Source: Enterovibrio coralii (GTDB taxonomy: Bacteria; Pseudomonadota; Gammaproteobacteria; Enterobacterales; Vibrionaceae). Taken from it: a DNA stretch of 64,000 bases. The notes beneath the pieces were generated by a model. The model ran no database searches. It was not told the origin of the DNA and saw only the letters and a program-made list of their open reading frames with translations. The position numbers and the translations under genes are program-made. Position 1 is the first letter of the stretch. Each line of letters begins with the position of its first letter. This document shows positions 53,101 to 62,310 of this stretch, in pieces. The DNA is taken from contig NZ_LNTY01000006.1 in the NCBI RefSeq assembly GCF_001559595.1, positions 434,001 through 498,000 of the forward strand. Reading direction: 5' to 3'.

Positions 53101-53400
53101 TCAAGCCACGTCGTAATCAATAACAATGATATCTTCGATGTGCGGAACAAAGACTTCTTTAAGTGCTTCGTGTTCAGGATGGAAAAGGTAAGTATCGCGA
53201 ACGTCCTCGTTTTGGAACGTCATGAAAACTACATGCGTGAAACCCTGATTCTTGCCTTCTGGGCTGTTGTTCTCGCCCCACTCTACAGACACAACGCCTT
53301 CAATGCGCTCGACCATAGACTCAAACTCTTCTCTGATCTCAGCGAAATCCGCTTCATTCGACTCTGGTTTGAATTTGACTAGCAGTACGTGTCTTATCAT
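53101..53400 (-). CDS. Dabb-domain (stress-responsive alpha-beta barrel) protein
   Basis: A 99-residue protein. IRHVLLVKFKPESNEADFAEIREEFESM and GFTHVVFMTFQNEDVRDTYLFHPEHEALKEVFVPHIEDIIVIDYD are the standard Dabb pattern. ATG 53400 is preferred over one seven codons upstream because GGGAGC lies at good distance. It follows a LysR gene on the same strand. Function uncertain; many members are stress-induced. Confidence 0.86.
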   Translation of the reverse strand: MIRHVLLVKFKPESNEADFAEIREEFESMVERIEGVVSVEWGENNSPEGKNQGFTHVVFMTFQNEDVRDTYLFHPEHEALKEVFVPHIEDIIVIDYDVA

Positions 53401-53468
53401 CTTGCTTTGCTCCCTCACCATTCCCTAATCTCAGCGTATTTCAACGCAGCTATTTATTCTCGCGAGTA

Positions 53469-54374
53469 TTATCCCACTTTTTCTTCGGTGACTGGCTGAA
53501 TCACTTTTAGTACTTTAGGAAGTTGACGAATAAGCCAGCTTTTTGCATTCCCCATACGGTTGCGCTTCCACGCCATCACCCAGTAAAGCTTGTAGACTTC
53601 GCTGCCATCTAGGATCTTCAATCGCCCTTCTGCGAGATCGTCTTCAATCCACCAGCCCGGCATAGTGCCAATACCATAGCCATCCAAAATGGCATTGTAT
53701 TTCTCTGTCATCGAACTAACAGTAAGCCGCGGCTGCTCATCCAGAATGTTGTAGGTATAGGTTTTCGCATTTCTCGCGGTATCTGCGACAGAAATGCTGC
53801 GATAGAGGCGGCGAATATCTGGGTCGTAAGGGTTGTTATGTTTGTGGATTGGGTGATTTGCAGCTGCCACCCAATAGCCATCGGAATAACCCAGTTCTTG
53901 CACTTTCACGCCAGACGGAATGGTTGGCGGCTTAGGGCTAATAAGAATGTCTGCTCTGTCGTCGTCTAGCGCTTCCCAAGAACCCGCAAGTATTTCTTCT
54001 TGTAATCGAACTCGCGTACTCGACTCTTCACTGAGCTTATCCACGAGTGGGAAAAATTGTCTTGCCGTAAGCAAACCATCGAAGGCAATGGTTATGTCCA
54101 ATTCCCAACCATGAGCAAGCGATTTAGCATCAGCGACCAACTCGTCTGCTGCATTCATCAGAATACGCCCACGCTCCAGTAATAGCTTACCTGCGTCCGT
54201 GAATGAGGCTTTGTGCCCTGAACGGTCAAAAATGACCAAATCTAAATCTTGTTCGAGTTTTTGTACCTGATAGCTCAGCGATGACGGTGCACGATTAAGC
54301 GAATCTGCCGCCGCGGCAAAGCTGCCTTTACGATCAATCGCGTCCAAAACCTGAAGTGCTTCGAAAGATAGCAT
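53469..54374 (-). CDS. LysR-family transcriptional regulator
   Basis: A 301-residue regulator. Winged helix-turn-helix at residues 5-60 (GSFAAAADSLNRAPSSLSYQVQKLEQDLDLVIFDR) and the usual effector-binding domain. LysR proteins often control a divergent gene, which here would be ybjD about 210 bases away, but the Dabb gene downstream is also a candidate. Targets unknown. Confidence 0.9.
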   Translation of the reverse strand: MLSFEALQVLDAIDRKGSFAAAADSLNRAPSSLSYQVQKLEQDLDLVIFDRSGHKASFTDAGKLLLERGRILMNAADELVADAKSLAHGWELDITIAFDGLLTARQFFPLVDKLSEESSTRVRLQEEILAGSWEALDDDRADILISPKPPTIPSGVKVQELGYSDGYWVAAANHPIHKHNNPYDPDIRRLYRSISVADTARNAKTYTYNILDEQPRLTVSSMTEKYNAILDGYGIGTMPGWWIEDDLAEGRLKILDGSEVYKLYWVMAWKRNRMGNAKSWLIRQLPKVLKVIQPVTEEKVG

Positions 54375-54583
54375 GATGAAAGTCGTTCCTTGTTAATCCC
54401 AAGTAGATGACCTGAACAGTGTGAATTTATATTCATTTGTGAGCGTTGTCAGGTATCGACATCCTTTAAATCTGTCACAATCAACTGAAAGAGAACAGGA
54501 ATATTTCCAAAACCTCAATTTCGTGATGCGCGGCTCGCCATGTTCCCAGCATCTGTCTTACGCTTAAGAATGAGGACGGATTT

Positions 54584-56218
54584 ATGAAATTAGATCGTAT
54601 TGAGTTATCAGGTTTTCGCGGTATCAGGCGCCTTTCTCTCGATTTAGACGAGCTTACAGTCCTGATAGGCGAGAACGCATGGGGTAAGAGTTCTCTGTTG
54701 GATGCCCTATCACTCTGTCTGCCTTCTTCTGGCGAGCAATACCAATTCCAACGCTCAGATTTTCACATCGACCATACCTTGGGGAATGCCCAAACCAATC
54801 AGATTCAAATTATCTTCCGCTGGAAAGAAAGCTTTTCTGGCGAACACAGGGCAAGACGTTACCGACAGTTCAGCCGAGTTTGGAACCTTTGTGACGATCA
54901 CGGCCTTCGTCGGCTGGACTATCACATCAACGTTATTCATGAAGAAGGAAAAATCACGGTTACCCGAGATTTTCTAGACGAAAAAGGTGACGTGAAAGAT
55001 GTCGAAAACAGTGAGGAACTGGCCAAGAAACTCACCCAACTTCACCCTATCGTTCGCATTCAGGACGCGCGTCGCCTTCGAGATACCGATATTGACCTGA
55101 ACGGCAATGCAACCCGGCTAGAAAAACGATTAGAGAACACCGTAAAACGCTTGCAACAAAAGCCAGGGCACGTGAATAAAGGCGAGTTGCGTAGCGGCCT
55201 GAAAGCCATGCGAACGCTGCTCGACCACTACTTTGCCTTTGGCAGTCACAATCGCTCGCCGGGCGAGATTGAACCATACCGGCACCTGAACATGCGCGCT
55301 AACTATGTTCATCCGCTAGAGCAAGTCGCCAACACCACGTCTAATCAAAGCCGACTGCTCTTAATGGGGCTATTGAGTACCTTTGTACGTGCACGCGGGC
55401 CAAAACAACTCAAAGCCAATGCGCGCCCTATCGTGATTTTTGAAGATCCCGAGAGCCGATTGCACCCCACGCTTCTCAATCAGGCATGGCGTTTAATCAA
55501 TCTCATGCCGATGCAGAAGATCCTCACCACCAATAGCAGTAACTTGCTGTCATCTGTGCCCTTAACATCTATTCGGCGTTTAGAGCGTGGCTCCACAACG
55601 ACAGAGGCGTTTCAGGTCCCTGCCAATCACCTGAGTAAAGATGACCAACGAAAGGTTTCCTTTCATGTGCGCTTTCATCGCCCGAGTGCGCTGTTTGCTC
55701 GCTGTTGGCTATTGGTTGAAGGTGAAACGGAAGTTTGGCTGTTTAGCGAACTCGCCAGAATTCAAGGGTACGATTTGTCAGCAGAAGGCGTTCAGCTGAT
55801 TGAGTTTGCGCAAAGCGGTTTGAAGCCCCTGATTAAGCTAGCCGGCGCGCTTGGAATTGAATGGCACGTGATTGCTGACGGTGATTTTGCGGGGCAGAAA
55901 TACGCACACACGGCGAGAAGCTTTCTCAATGGCGACCAAGAAAAGCATCGCCTAACTGTGTTACCAGACAAAGATATCGAACATTACCTCTTCAACAATG
56001 GCTATGAACCGCTTTTCCGTGCAATGGCCCATGTTGAGGGTAATAACCAGCATGTCCCAGCGAAGAAGATCATTACCAAAGCATTGAAGAAATATGCGAA
56101 GCCAGATGCGGCATTAGCAATTATCGAGTACACGGAGCAACATCACGATGAAGCGATTCCACTACTTCTAAGGTGGACGGTACAACGTGTGATCAGTATG
56201 GCGAGAGGCGCGGGCTAG
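54584..56218 (+). CDS. ybjD: YbjD-like OLD-family ATPase with TOPRIM domain
   Basis: A 544-residue SMC/RecF-like ATPase. Walker A GENAWGKSS is at residues 29-37, Walker B IVIFEDPESRLHP near 285-300, and a C-terminal TOPRIM domain has the Glu in LLVEGETEVWLFSELAR and the Asp pair in HVIADGDFAGQKYA. E. coli YbjD opens the same way and has the same length. OLD-family proteins are nucleases that can act in phage exclusion or DNA repair; YbjD's role is not settled. GAGGA precedes the ATG. Confidence 0.88.
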   Translation: MKLDRIELSGFRGIRRLSLDLDELTVLIGENAWGKSSLLDALSLCLPSSGEQYQFQRSDFHIDHTLGNAQTNQIQIIFRWKESFSGEHRARRYRQFSRVWNLCDDHGLRRLDYHINVIHEEGKITVTRDFLDEKGDVKDVENSEELAKKLTQLHPIVRIQDARRLRDTDIDLNGNATRLEKRLENTVKRLQQKPGHVNKGELRSGLKAMRTLLDHYFAFGSHNRSPGEIEPYRHLNMRANYVHPLEQVANTTSNQSRLLLMGLLSTFVRARGPKQLKANARPIVIFEDPESRLHPTLLNQAWRLINLMPMQKILTTNSSNLLSSVPLTSIRRLERGSTTTEAFQVPANHLSKDDQRKVSFHVRFHRPSALFARCWLLVEGETEVWLFSELARIQGYDLSAEGVQLIEFAQSGLKPLIKLAGALGIEWHVIADGDFAGQKYAHTARSFLNGDQEKHRLTVLPDKDIEHYLFNNGYEPLFRAMAHVEGNNQHVPAKKIITKALKKYAKPDAALAIIEYTEQHHDEAIPLLLRWTVQRVISMARGAG

Positions 56219-56224
56219 CGCGCC

Positions 56225-56746
56225 TTATTGTTTTTCGAAAAAGAGCGTCACGCGCCCTACTTCTAATCCAAATTTTTTCATCGACGTTAGGTTGAAAACG
56301 CGTTTCTCGTCTTGGCGGAACATCCAATCATCTAGTGTCAATTCGTAAGTACTGCCATCGACTTCGACGGCAAGAACATACACCCAATGCAGCGCATTGC
56401 CTTCTTCTCTTCCTGATGCTTTGCCAATCACATCACCTGCGGTGCCTTGGTAGGAACCATCTGGCAGTTTCTCAATCACCCAAACACGGTTTTGGGTTTC
56501 TCCGTCGTCAAACACAAAATCTTCGTCTAGCCTGATGGTGTTGCCTTCCACTGTCCCTGTAATTTCAACGGAAAATCGGCGAGTCTGTTTTCCAGTGAAA
56601 TCCTGCACCATTCCCCAAGCATCTACCCGCCCTTCAAAGTACTCAAACAAGTTAAAAGCAGGCGTTGAATTTTTATAGTCTGACAATGAACTTGAACAGC
56701 CCACTGCGGTTAAAACGAATGCCAACACGAAGGCGATTTTTTTCAC
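56225..56746 (-). CDS. DUF3833 lipoprotein
   Basis: A 173-residue lipoprotein: lipobox TAVGC at residues 13-17, then a lipocalin-like beta-rich domain (FNLFEYFEGRVDAWGMVQDFTGKQTRRFSVEITG). This is DUF3833, commonly next to cfa and chalcone-isomerase-like genes. Last gene of the photolyase operon. Its start overlaps the previous stop by four bases. Confidence 0.83.
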   Translation of the reverse strand: MKKIAFVLAFVLTAVGCSSSLSDYKNSTPAFNLFEYFEGRVDAWGMVQDFTGKQTRRFSVEITGTVEGNTIRLDEDFVFDDGETQNRVWVIEKLPDGSYQGTAGDVIGKASGREEGNALHWVYVLAVEVDGSTYELTLDDWMFRQDEKRVFNLTSMKKFGLEVGRVTLFFEKQ

Positions 56747-57329
56747 TGAGATTTGCTCCCTATAAGTGCCAACCGAACGGATGGATAAGACGTGTTCGGA
56801 GATAACCAGATATCAGAAAATGCTTTTGCCAGTGCAGAGTCGTTTAAGTGACCTGACAAGCTGACATCACCGTTTTTGGGTTGGTAGTAAAACGTACCTT
56901 GTTCGCCATTGAACACGTAAATCAAACGATCGCCTTTGTTCACATCAGGCCATTTACCGTCCATCTCAGGGACCCAACTCGCAATGTCGGCACTGCTAAT
57001 GCCCAAATGTTCCCATTGCTCTACAGTGGCATCCAACAGGTCTGCGCTTTCGATATTGCGGCTGTACGTAATAACAAGAGCGACCGGAATGTCATCCACT
57101 TGGTAAGATCCGGTGGGTGTACGTAGTTCACTGTCATATATCTTCCAAAAACCCCAAGTTAGAGTGGCAGAGCTACCGGCTCCCACCAAATCCAATCATC
57201 TGCGTTTTTAGCAGGTTGGACGGATGGACTGGCAAAAGACAAAGAACTAAAAAGTAGCCCTGCAGCCAGCACGGGTAGCGCCATCAAAGAGAAAATCAGC
57301 CTGTGTAGGTATTGTTTGTCGATGCACAT
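56743..57329 (-). pseudogene. Chalcone-isomerase-like secreted protein, frame broken by one missing base
   Basis: Two frames join to one 195-residue product. The first has a signal peptide (LPVLAAGLLFSSLSFA) and then DDWIWWEP; the break is near 57174-57181; the second continues GSSATLTWGFWKIYDSELRTPTG to SDIWLSPNTSYPSVRLALIG. The domain is the bacterial chalcone-isomerase-like fold, probably a lipid or fatty-acid binding protein. AGGGAGG precedes ATG 57329. Overlaps the DUF2878 gene by 34 bases. A probable sequencing deletion. Confidence 0.75.
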
Positions 57330-57811
57330 TTTTCCTCCCTGTTGGCTAACCAACTTAGTAGTGCAATAAACGTGACAGCGTAACCAAACCATGCAGCGAA
57401 AAGAACTGCCGCTGTGCTTGCTGTGTCTAACCCGAAGGTCACCGCGCCCAATCTCTCTCCCGCGAGATAACTCAACCCACCGCCGACGGATCCCGCAACA
57501 ACCAAAACCCATTTAGGTTTTGACAAGAGCCAATCTCGCGTCAGCCAAATGTAGGCAGCAAAACCTGCCCAAAGTAAACAAAGCCAAATAGGCAAAAATT
57601 CGGTTTGAAATCTGAGTATGTCGAATGACTTCAGTACGGAGTCGCCAACAATACCGATCAAGGCAAACAATGGGATGGCGAAGAGTACGGTGCGGTCCAA
57701 AAATACCGCGCCGATTAACCCTAAGACGAGGAAAGGAAGAAACGTGTGCTGACCCACGACAGCAGCGAACCAATACACGTTAAATAGCACTGAAATCAGA
57801 ACAAATCGCAT
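57296..57811 (-). CDS. DUF2878 membrane protein
   Basis: A 171-residue inner-membrane protein with about five hydrophobic helices (FVLISVLFNVYWFAAVVGQ, FLVLGLIGAVF, WLCLLWAGFAAYIWL, LVVAGSVGGGLSYLAGE, VLFAAWFGYAVTFIALL). It fits DUF2878. ATG 57811 is chosen for its GGGAGA site; the frame is open 13 codons further. In the same operon as cfa. Role unknown. Confidence 0.8.
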   Translation of the reverse strand: MRFVLISVLFNVYWFAAVVGQHTFLPFLVLGLIGAVFLDRTVLFAIPLFALIGIVGDSVLKSFDILRFQTEFLPIWLCLLWAGFAAYIWLTRDWLLSKPKWVLVVAGSVGGGLSYLAGERLGAVTFGLDTASTAAVLFAAWFGYAVTFIALLSWLANREEKCASTNNTYTG

Positions 57812-57866
57812 ATGTTTCTCCCTAACCTGCATCTCCTCGCCAAATAACACTCAGCGCCTAAATACG

Positions 57867-59114
57867 TTAGCGCAAGGCTTCTCGCCAATCTGGGCGGCTC
57901 AACACCAGCTGAACTGTGCTGATAGTGCGCTCTAGGAATCCACCTTCGCAGTAGCAAAAGTAGTATCGCCACAAGCGAGAAAACTTCTCGTCATAGCCCA
58001 GCTCTTCAAGCTCGGTTTCACGCTCATTAAAACGCTCATGCCACTCTTGCAACGTCTTAGCGTAATCCAGACCAATGTCTTTCAGGTCGCGGACAACGAA
58101 GTCTGATTGCTTAGTGAAGTGATCAAGCAGAACATTCACCGATGGCAAGAAACCACCAGGGAAAATGTGCTTTTGAATAAAGTCGACGTTCTTGCTGTAA
58201 GAATCATAACGTTGGTCTGCAATGGTGATGGCTTGAATGGCCATGAGTCCATTTGGCTTTAATAGCGATTGGCATTTTTTGATGTAGGTCGGTAAGAACT
58301 GCTTTCCGACGGCTTCAATCATTTCAATGGAAACCAGCTTGTCGAACTGCCCTTCTAAATCACGGTAATCTTGTTTGAGCAGGGTGATCTTGTGCGTTAG
58401 ACCTTCATCAACGATACGGCTTTTTGCCCATTGATACTGTTCTTCTGAAATCGTCGTGGTTGTCACGCGACAATCGTAATGCTTGGCGGCGTGAATCGCC
58501 ATTGCACCCCATCCAGTCCCAATTTCAACGAGGTGATCCGTTGGTTTAAGTTGAAGCTGCTTGCAAAGACGATCCATCTTCTGAAACTGCGCGGCTTCAA
58601 GGCTGTCAGTGTCACTTTCGTAGATCCCACTTGAGTACAGCATTTCCTCGTCCAAGAAACGCTCATAAAGATCATTACCAAGATCGTAATGCGCCGAAAT
58701 GTTGGAACGAGAGTTCTCTTTGGTATTGCGGTTTTGCCAATGTGACAGCTTTTGAGCGATTGAAGCCACCCAGCCCACTTTACTCTCGATGCGATCAAGC
58801 GCATCGAGGTTTCGGCATACGGCACGAATCACATTGGTCAGGTCTGGTGAATCCCACCATCCGTCTACATACGCTTCTGACGCCGCGATGCTGCCGCCAG
58901 ATAACACCCTGCGATAGAAGCCCGGGTGGCGCACAATGATCTCGGCATGCAAGTCTGAATTGCTGTCGCCGAGCTGCGTCGTTTGCCCGTCAAAATCCAC
59001 CAGGGTTAAAGACGCATTTTTTAAGTACCCTAAGGTATTGAGCAACAAGCTTCGTGCAAAGGTGTCTTTTTTTGTTACTGGTAGTTCCACCGTTTGAATT
59101 TGACTCGTATACAT
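57867..59114 (-). CDS. cfa: Cyclopropane-fatty-acyl-phospholipid synthase
   Basis: A 415-residue SAM-dependent enzyme that turns double bonds of membrane lipids into cyclopropane rings. The SAM motif is VEIGTGWGAMAIHAAKHY near residue 195, after FLDEEMLYSSGIYE, and YFCYCEGGFLERTISTVQLVLSRP at the end is typical. CFA makes membranes more resistant to acid and oxidative stress. Two bases after the DUF1365 gene. Confidence 0.93.
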   Translation of the reverse strand: MYTSQIQTVELPVTKKDTFARSLLLNTLGYLKNASLTLVDFDGQTTQLGDSNSDLHAEIIVRHPGFYRRVLSGGSIAASEAYVDGWWDSPDLTNVIRAVCRNLDALDRIESKVGWVASIAQKLSHWQNRNTKENSRSNISAHYDLGNDLYERFLDEEMLYSSGIYESDTDSLEAAQFQKMDRLCKQLQLKPTDHLVEIGTGWGAMAIHAAKHYDCRVTTTTISEEQYQWAKSRIVDEGLTHKITLLKQDYRDLEGQFDKLVSIEMIEAVGKQFLPTYIKKCQSLLKPNGLMAIQAITIADQRYDSYSKNVDFIQKHIFPGGFLPSVNVLLDHFTKQSDFVVRDLKDIGLDYAKTLQEWHERFNERETELEELGYDEKFSRLWRYYFCYCEGGFLERTISTVQLVLSRPDWREALR

Positions 59115-59116
59115 GG

Positions 59117-59857
59117 TTACTCCTTTACCTGTTCGGGATGACCGTAGAACCTAGCTCCTTTCACCCATAGCTTCAGTGCTTCCCAGTAAATTGAAGCCAC
59201 GACTTTCACTGTCATGATGGGTGTCTTTGCAATGAGCTTTGCCAGCTCTGCGGACGTAAAAGGTTGTCGTTTTAGCGCAAGTGTCGCATCGAACTCGCGG
59301 GTTTCTCTGTGCGTTTCCAAGTGAACAAACGCCGTTTGATCGAGCGGTCTGAGTTTCCAGACGTATTTCTGATCGATAGGGTTAAACGGCGATACGTGGA
59401 ATGCCTTGTCGTTTTCCCAATGCTTCCCAGCAGGAACCGCGTAGTAATGGCGTTCATTCCAAGGTGTGTTGCTCACCTCTGCCAATACGTACTGCCATTG
59501 GTTTTGATTGTCGTAAATGTAATAAAAATTGACTGGGCTGAAATACATCCCGAAATAGCGCAAATGGCACAGTGACAGCACTTTTCCGGTAAAGCGTTTC
59601 CCCGTCAGTTCATAAATTTTGTCTTGAGCGGCTTGTTTGGTGTCTACTCGCCCTTGCATATAATCCGGGCGATAGAAGGACGCCATTGCCCATTTGCGAA
59701 GTGAAAAACCGCGTACCTTACTCGCCAGGCTTTCCACATCATCTAAATCCACCAACGCCATAAACATTGGGTAGTTGAACGTATGCTCTACGGGCGTAAA
59801 ACGTCTGTGTCGCACCGTACCCACAAACAGGCCGCTGTTTCCGTCTTGGCTGTTCAT
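59117..59857 (-). CDS. DUF1365 family protein
   Basis: A 246-residue protein with FVGTVRHRRFTPVEHTFNYPMFMALVDLDD and LCHLRYFGMYFSPVNFYYIYD, the DUF1365 signature. The start ATG 59857 overlaps the previous stop (ATGA). Members sit between the FAD oxidoreductase and cfa and probably take part in fatty-acyl modification (for example furan or cyclopropane lipids), but the reaction is unproven. Confidence 0.88.
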   Translation of the reverse strand: MNSQDGNSGLFVGTVRHRRFTPVEHTFNYPMFMALVDLDDVESLASKVRGFSLRKWAMASFYRPDYMQGRVDTKQAAQDKIYELTGKRFTGKVLSLCHLRYFGMYFSPVNFYYIYDNQNQWQYVLAEVSNTPWNERHYYAVPAGKHWENDKAFHVSPFNPIDQKYVWKLRPLDQTAFVHLETHRETREFDATLALKRQPFTSAELAKLIAKTPIMTVKVVASIYWEALKLWVKGARFYGHPEQVKE

Positions 59858-61140
59858 GACGCAACCTTTAGCGGCGTTGGCAAAGATGAAATGCCATTCA
59901 CCACATCTAGCGCACTGCGAACGCCGTCTTCGTGGAAGCCGTTGTACCAATATGCCCCACAGAACCATGTGTTGTTTTGGCCGCTAATACGCTCACGTTG
60001 GCCTTGTGCTTCGATACATTTCTGGTCGAACACCGGATGGGCATAAACAAGCTTGCGTAGGATTTTGTCTGGATTGATGTTTTCAGTTTGGTTAAGCGTC
60101 ACGCAGAACGTTTCTGGCGATTCAATACCCTGAAGTATGTTCATGTTGTACGTCAGCGCGGCAGGTCTATCTTCTCGACCGTCTTGCTTTCCAAGGTGGT
60201 AGTTCCAACTTGCCCATGCGGCTTTTTTCCTCGGCAGCATGGAGTCATCGGTATGAAGCACCACGTCGTTGTTTTGGTATTCCATCGCCGAAAGCAGCTT
60301 TCTTTCATCCGCCGTTGGGTTATCCAACAAAGCCAGTGCTTGGTCGCTGTGACAGGCGAAGATCACTTGATCGAACTCGTCTATCCCTTCCTCGGTAATC
60401 ACGCGAACTAGCGAACCTGCACGTACAACGCTGGTGATTTTGGCACTGAGCTTAATGCGGTCTTCAAATGGCGGGATCATCTTCCTTACGTATTCACGCG
60501 AGCCCCCCGGAATCACGAACCACTGAGGACGATTGGTCACGTCCAGCAGGCCGTGGTTTTGGAAAAATCGCAGGAAGAATTTCAGAGGAAATGCACGCAT
60601 GTCCGACAGCGTTGATGACCAAATCGCAGCACCCATCGGCAGAATGTAGTTCTGGCAAAAGTAATCGCTGTAACCGCGACGCGACAGAAACTCGCCTAAC
60701 GTTTGTTCGACCAATTCATCACCATGAGAAGCATTGGAATGCGCCTCACGTGCTTCTTTGTTGAAGCGCAGAATTTCCGAAATGAACTTGTAGAAACGAG
60801 GATTCAGCAAGTTTCGCTTCTGCGCGAACAAGGAGAACACGCTGTGACCATTATATTCGAGGCCGTTGTCGTCATTGCGAACACTGAAACTCATTTCCGT
60901 TTCCTGCGCACCGACACCGATATCACACAGCAGCTTTTGAAAATTCGGATAAGTGCGGTCGTTAAACACGATAAAGCCGGTATCAATCGCGTATTTTCCG
61001 CTGGCAACTTCAACGTCGATCGTCGCTGTATGACCGCCAACATAGTCATTAGCTTCATAGACGGTGATGTCATGATCGTGCTGCAGGTAGTGCGCACACG
61101 TTAGGCCTGAAATCCCTGAACCGATGATTGCAATTCTCAT
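59854..61140 (-). CDS. FAD-dependent amine-oxidase-type protein
   Basis: A 428-residue flavoprotein. N-terminal dinucleotide motif IGSGISGLTCAHYLQHDHDITVYEANDYVGGHTATID, C-terminal FAD block WFCGAYWYNGFHEDGVRSALDV. It belongs to the NAD(P)-binding/amine-oxidase group that accompanies DUF1365 and cfa. It may desaturate or oxidise lipid acyl chains. It overlaps the DUF1365 start. Confidence 0.88.
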   Translation of the reverse strand: MRIAIIGSGISGLTCAHYLQHDHDITVYEANDYVGGHTATIDVEVASGKYAIDTGFIVFNDRTYPNFQKLLCDIGVGAQETEMSFSVRNDDNGLEYNGHSVFSLFAQKRNLLNPRFYKFISEILRFNKEAREAHSNASHGDELVEQTLGEFLSRRGYSDYFCQNYILPMGAAIWSSTLSDMRAFPLKFFLRFFQNHGLLDVTNRPQWFVIPGGSREYVRKMIPPFEDRIKLSAKITSVVRAGSLVRVITEEGIDEFDQVIFACHSDQALALLDNPTADERKLLSAMEYQNNDVVLHTDDSMLPRKKAAWASWNYHLGKQDGREDRPAALTYNMNILQGIESPETFCVTLNQTENINPDKILRKLVYAHPVFDQKCIEAQGQRERISGQNNTWFCGAYWYNGFHEDGVRSALDVVNGISSLPTPLKVAS

Positions 61141-61864
61141 TGTGTTTTCCTTGTCATTTTTTTAACGAGTGCAAGTTGTGCGGCGGTGGGCAAGGTTGCC
61201 AGCACCTTAAGGAAGTAACTGAATTTACGCGGAAAGTGCACTTCATTTTTCCGCTTTGCCAAACCTTGTCGGATCTCCAAAGACGCTTCCTCTGGGGGAA
61301 TCAACATTGGCATAGCGAAATCGTTCTTATCTGTTAGTGGTGTTTTCACAAAGCCTGGCGAAATCAAAGAAACAAACACGCCCTTTGACTCAAGATCCAC
61401 AGCCAATGACTTAGCCAAATAGCAACAGCCGCCTTTGAGGCACCGTATGCCTCAGCGCGTGGCAAGCCGAGATAGGAAGCGGTTGAACCCATCAATGCCA
61501 AATGTGTTCTTTCGCTGAAGTTGTCTTGTAAGGCTTCAATGCAGTTGAGCAATCCAAACAGGTTGATGTCGAAAACTCGCTTAAACAGGTCTACATCAAT
61601 GCGGCCATGATTAATGTATTCGCACGTCCCTGCGTTCAAGATGATGACATCCAGATCACCAACGTCATTAAGCGTTTCAGCCGTGTTTGCTTTGTCTGTT
61701 GCATCGAACGACAGCACCTGAATGTTGCTATAGATGCCTGACAAGCTTTCAAGGTTGGCAACGTTACGACCACAGGCAATAACATCCCAGCCATCTTGGG
61801 CGTAGTCTTTGGCAAGTTGGAATCCAATGCCTGAAGACGCGCCGGTGATGAGTACGCGTTTCAT
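61137..61864 (-). pseudogene. Short-chain dehydrogenase/reductase, frame broken by one missing base
   Basis: With one base restored near 61417-61422 this is a 242-residue SDR. NAD(P) motif VLITGASSGIGFQL, ILNAGTCEYIN, and catalytic Ser-Tyr-Lys in MGSTASYLGLPRAEAYGASKAAVAY; then LAKSLAVDLESKGVFVSLISPGFVKTPLT. The overlap with both neighbours is kept. Likely oxidises or reduces a lipid-related carbonyl. Probable sequencing deletion. Confidence 0.85.
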
Positions 61865-62310
61865 TGCCCCAACCTCTTCTTGATGAGTTTCACTGCCGAG
61901 CCAAGCACAGGCAGGGCTTCGTAAAGCATTTCGCCGAGGTCGAAGTAATCGCGATGCATGACAACGCGCCCTTCTCGCAGCGTCAGACGCGTACAACCAT
62001 TCACTGAACGTGATTCACCGCCCTGCAATTTGGGATGCGACAACGTCATGGTCCAACTCAGAAACGCTACGTCTGCGTTAACGGCATAGTCATGAACCTC
62101 AAAGCGACAGTCGTTGACGTTGGTGTACAGTGATTCGAAGTAGCTCGCGAGGTTGCCATAACCCTCAATGCGATGCGCCGGGTCTTCAAACACCACGTCG
62201 TCGCTGTAAATCTCATCTAGTGTCTTGAGGTTGTCCTTCCTCAGCGACGAATAGATGGAGATAAACTTGTCGAGCGTATCTCGTTCCGAATTAATGGTTG
62301 AGTGCATCAT
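61861..62310 (-). CDS. NTF2/SnoaL-like protein
   Basis: A 149-residue protein with the NTF2-like cone fold: FISIYSSLRKDNLKTLDEIYSDDVVFEDPAHRIEGYGNLASYFESLY and RLTLREGRVVMHRDYFDLGEMLYEALPVLG. Members are small enzymes or ligand binders. Overlaps phr and the SDR by four bases each. Always part of this operon in vibrios as I recall. Confidence 0.87.
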   Translation of the reverse strand: MMHSTINSERDTLDKFISIYSSLRKDNLKTLDEIYSDDVVFEDPAHRIEGYGNLASYFESLYTNVNDCRFEVHDYAVNADVAFLSWTMTLSHPKLQGGESRSVNGCTRLTLREGRVVMHRDYFDLGEMLYEALPVLGSAVKLIKKRLGQ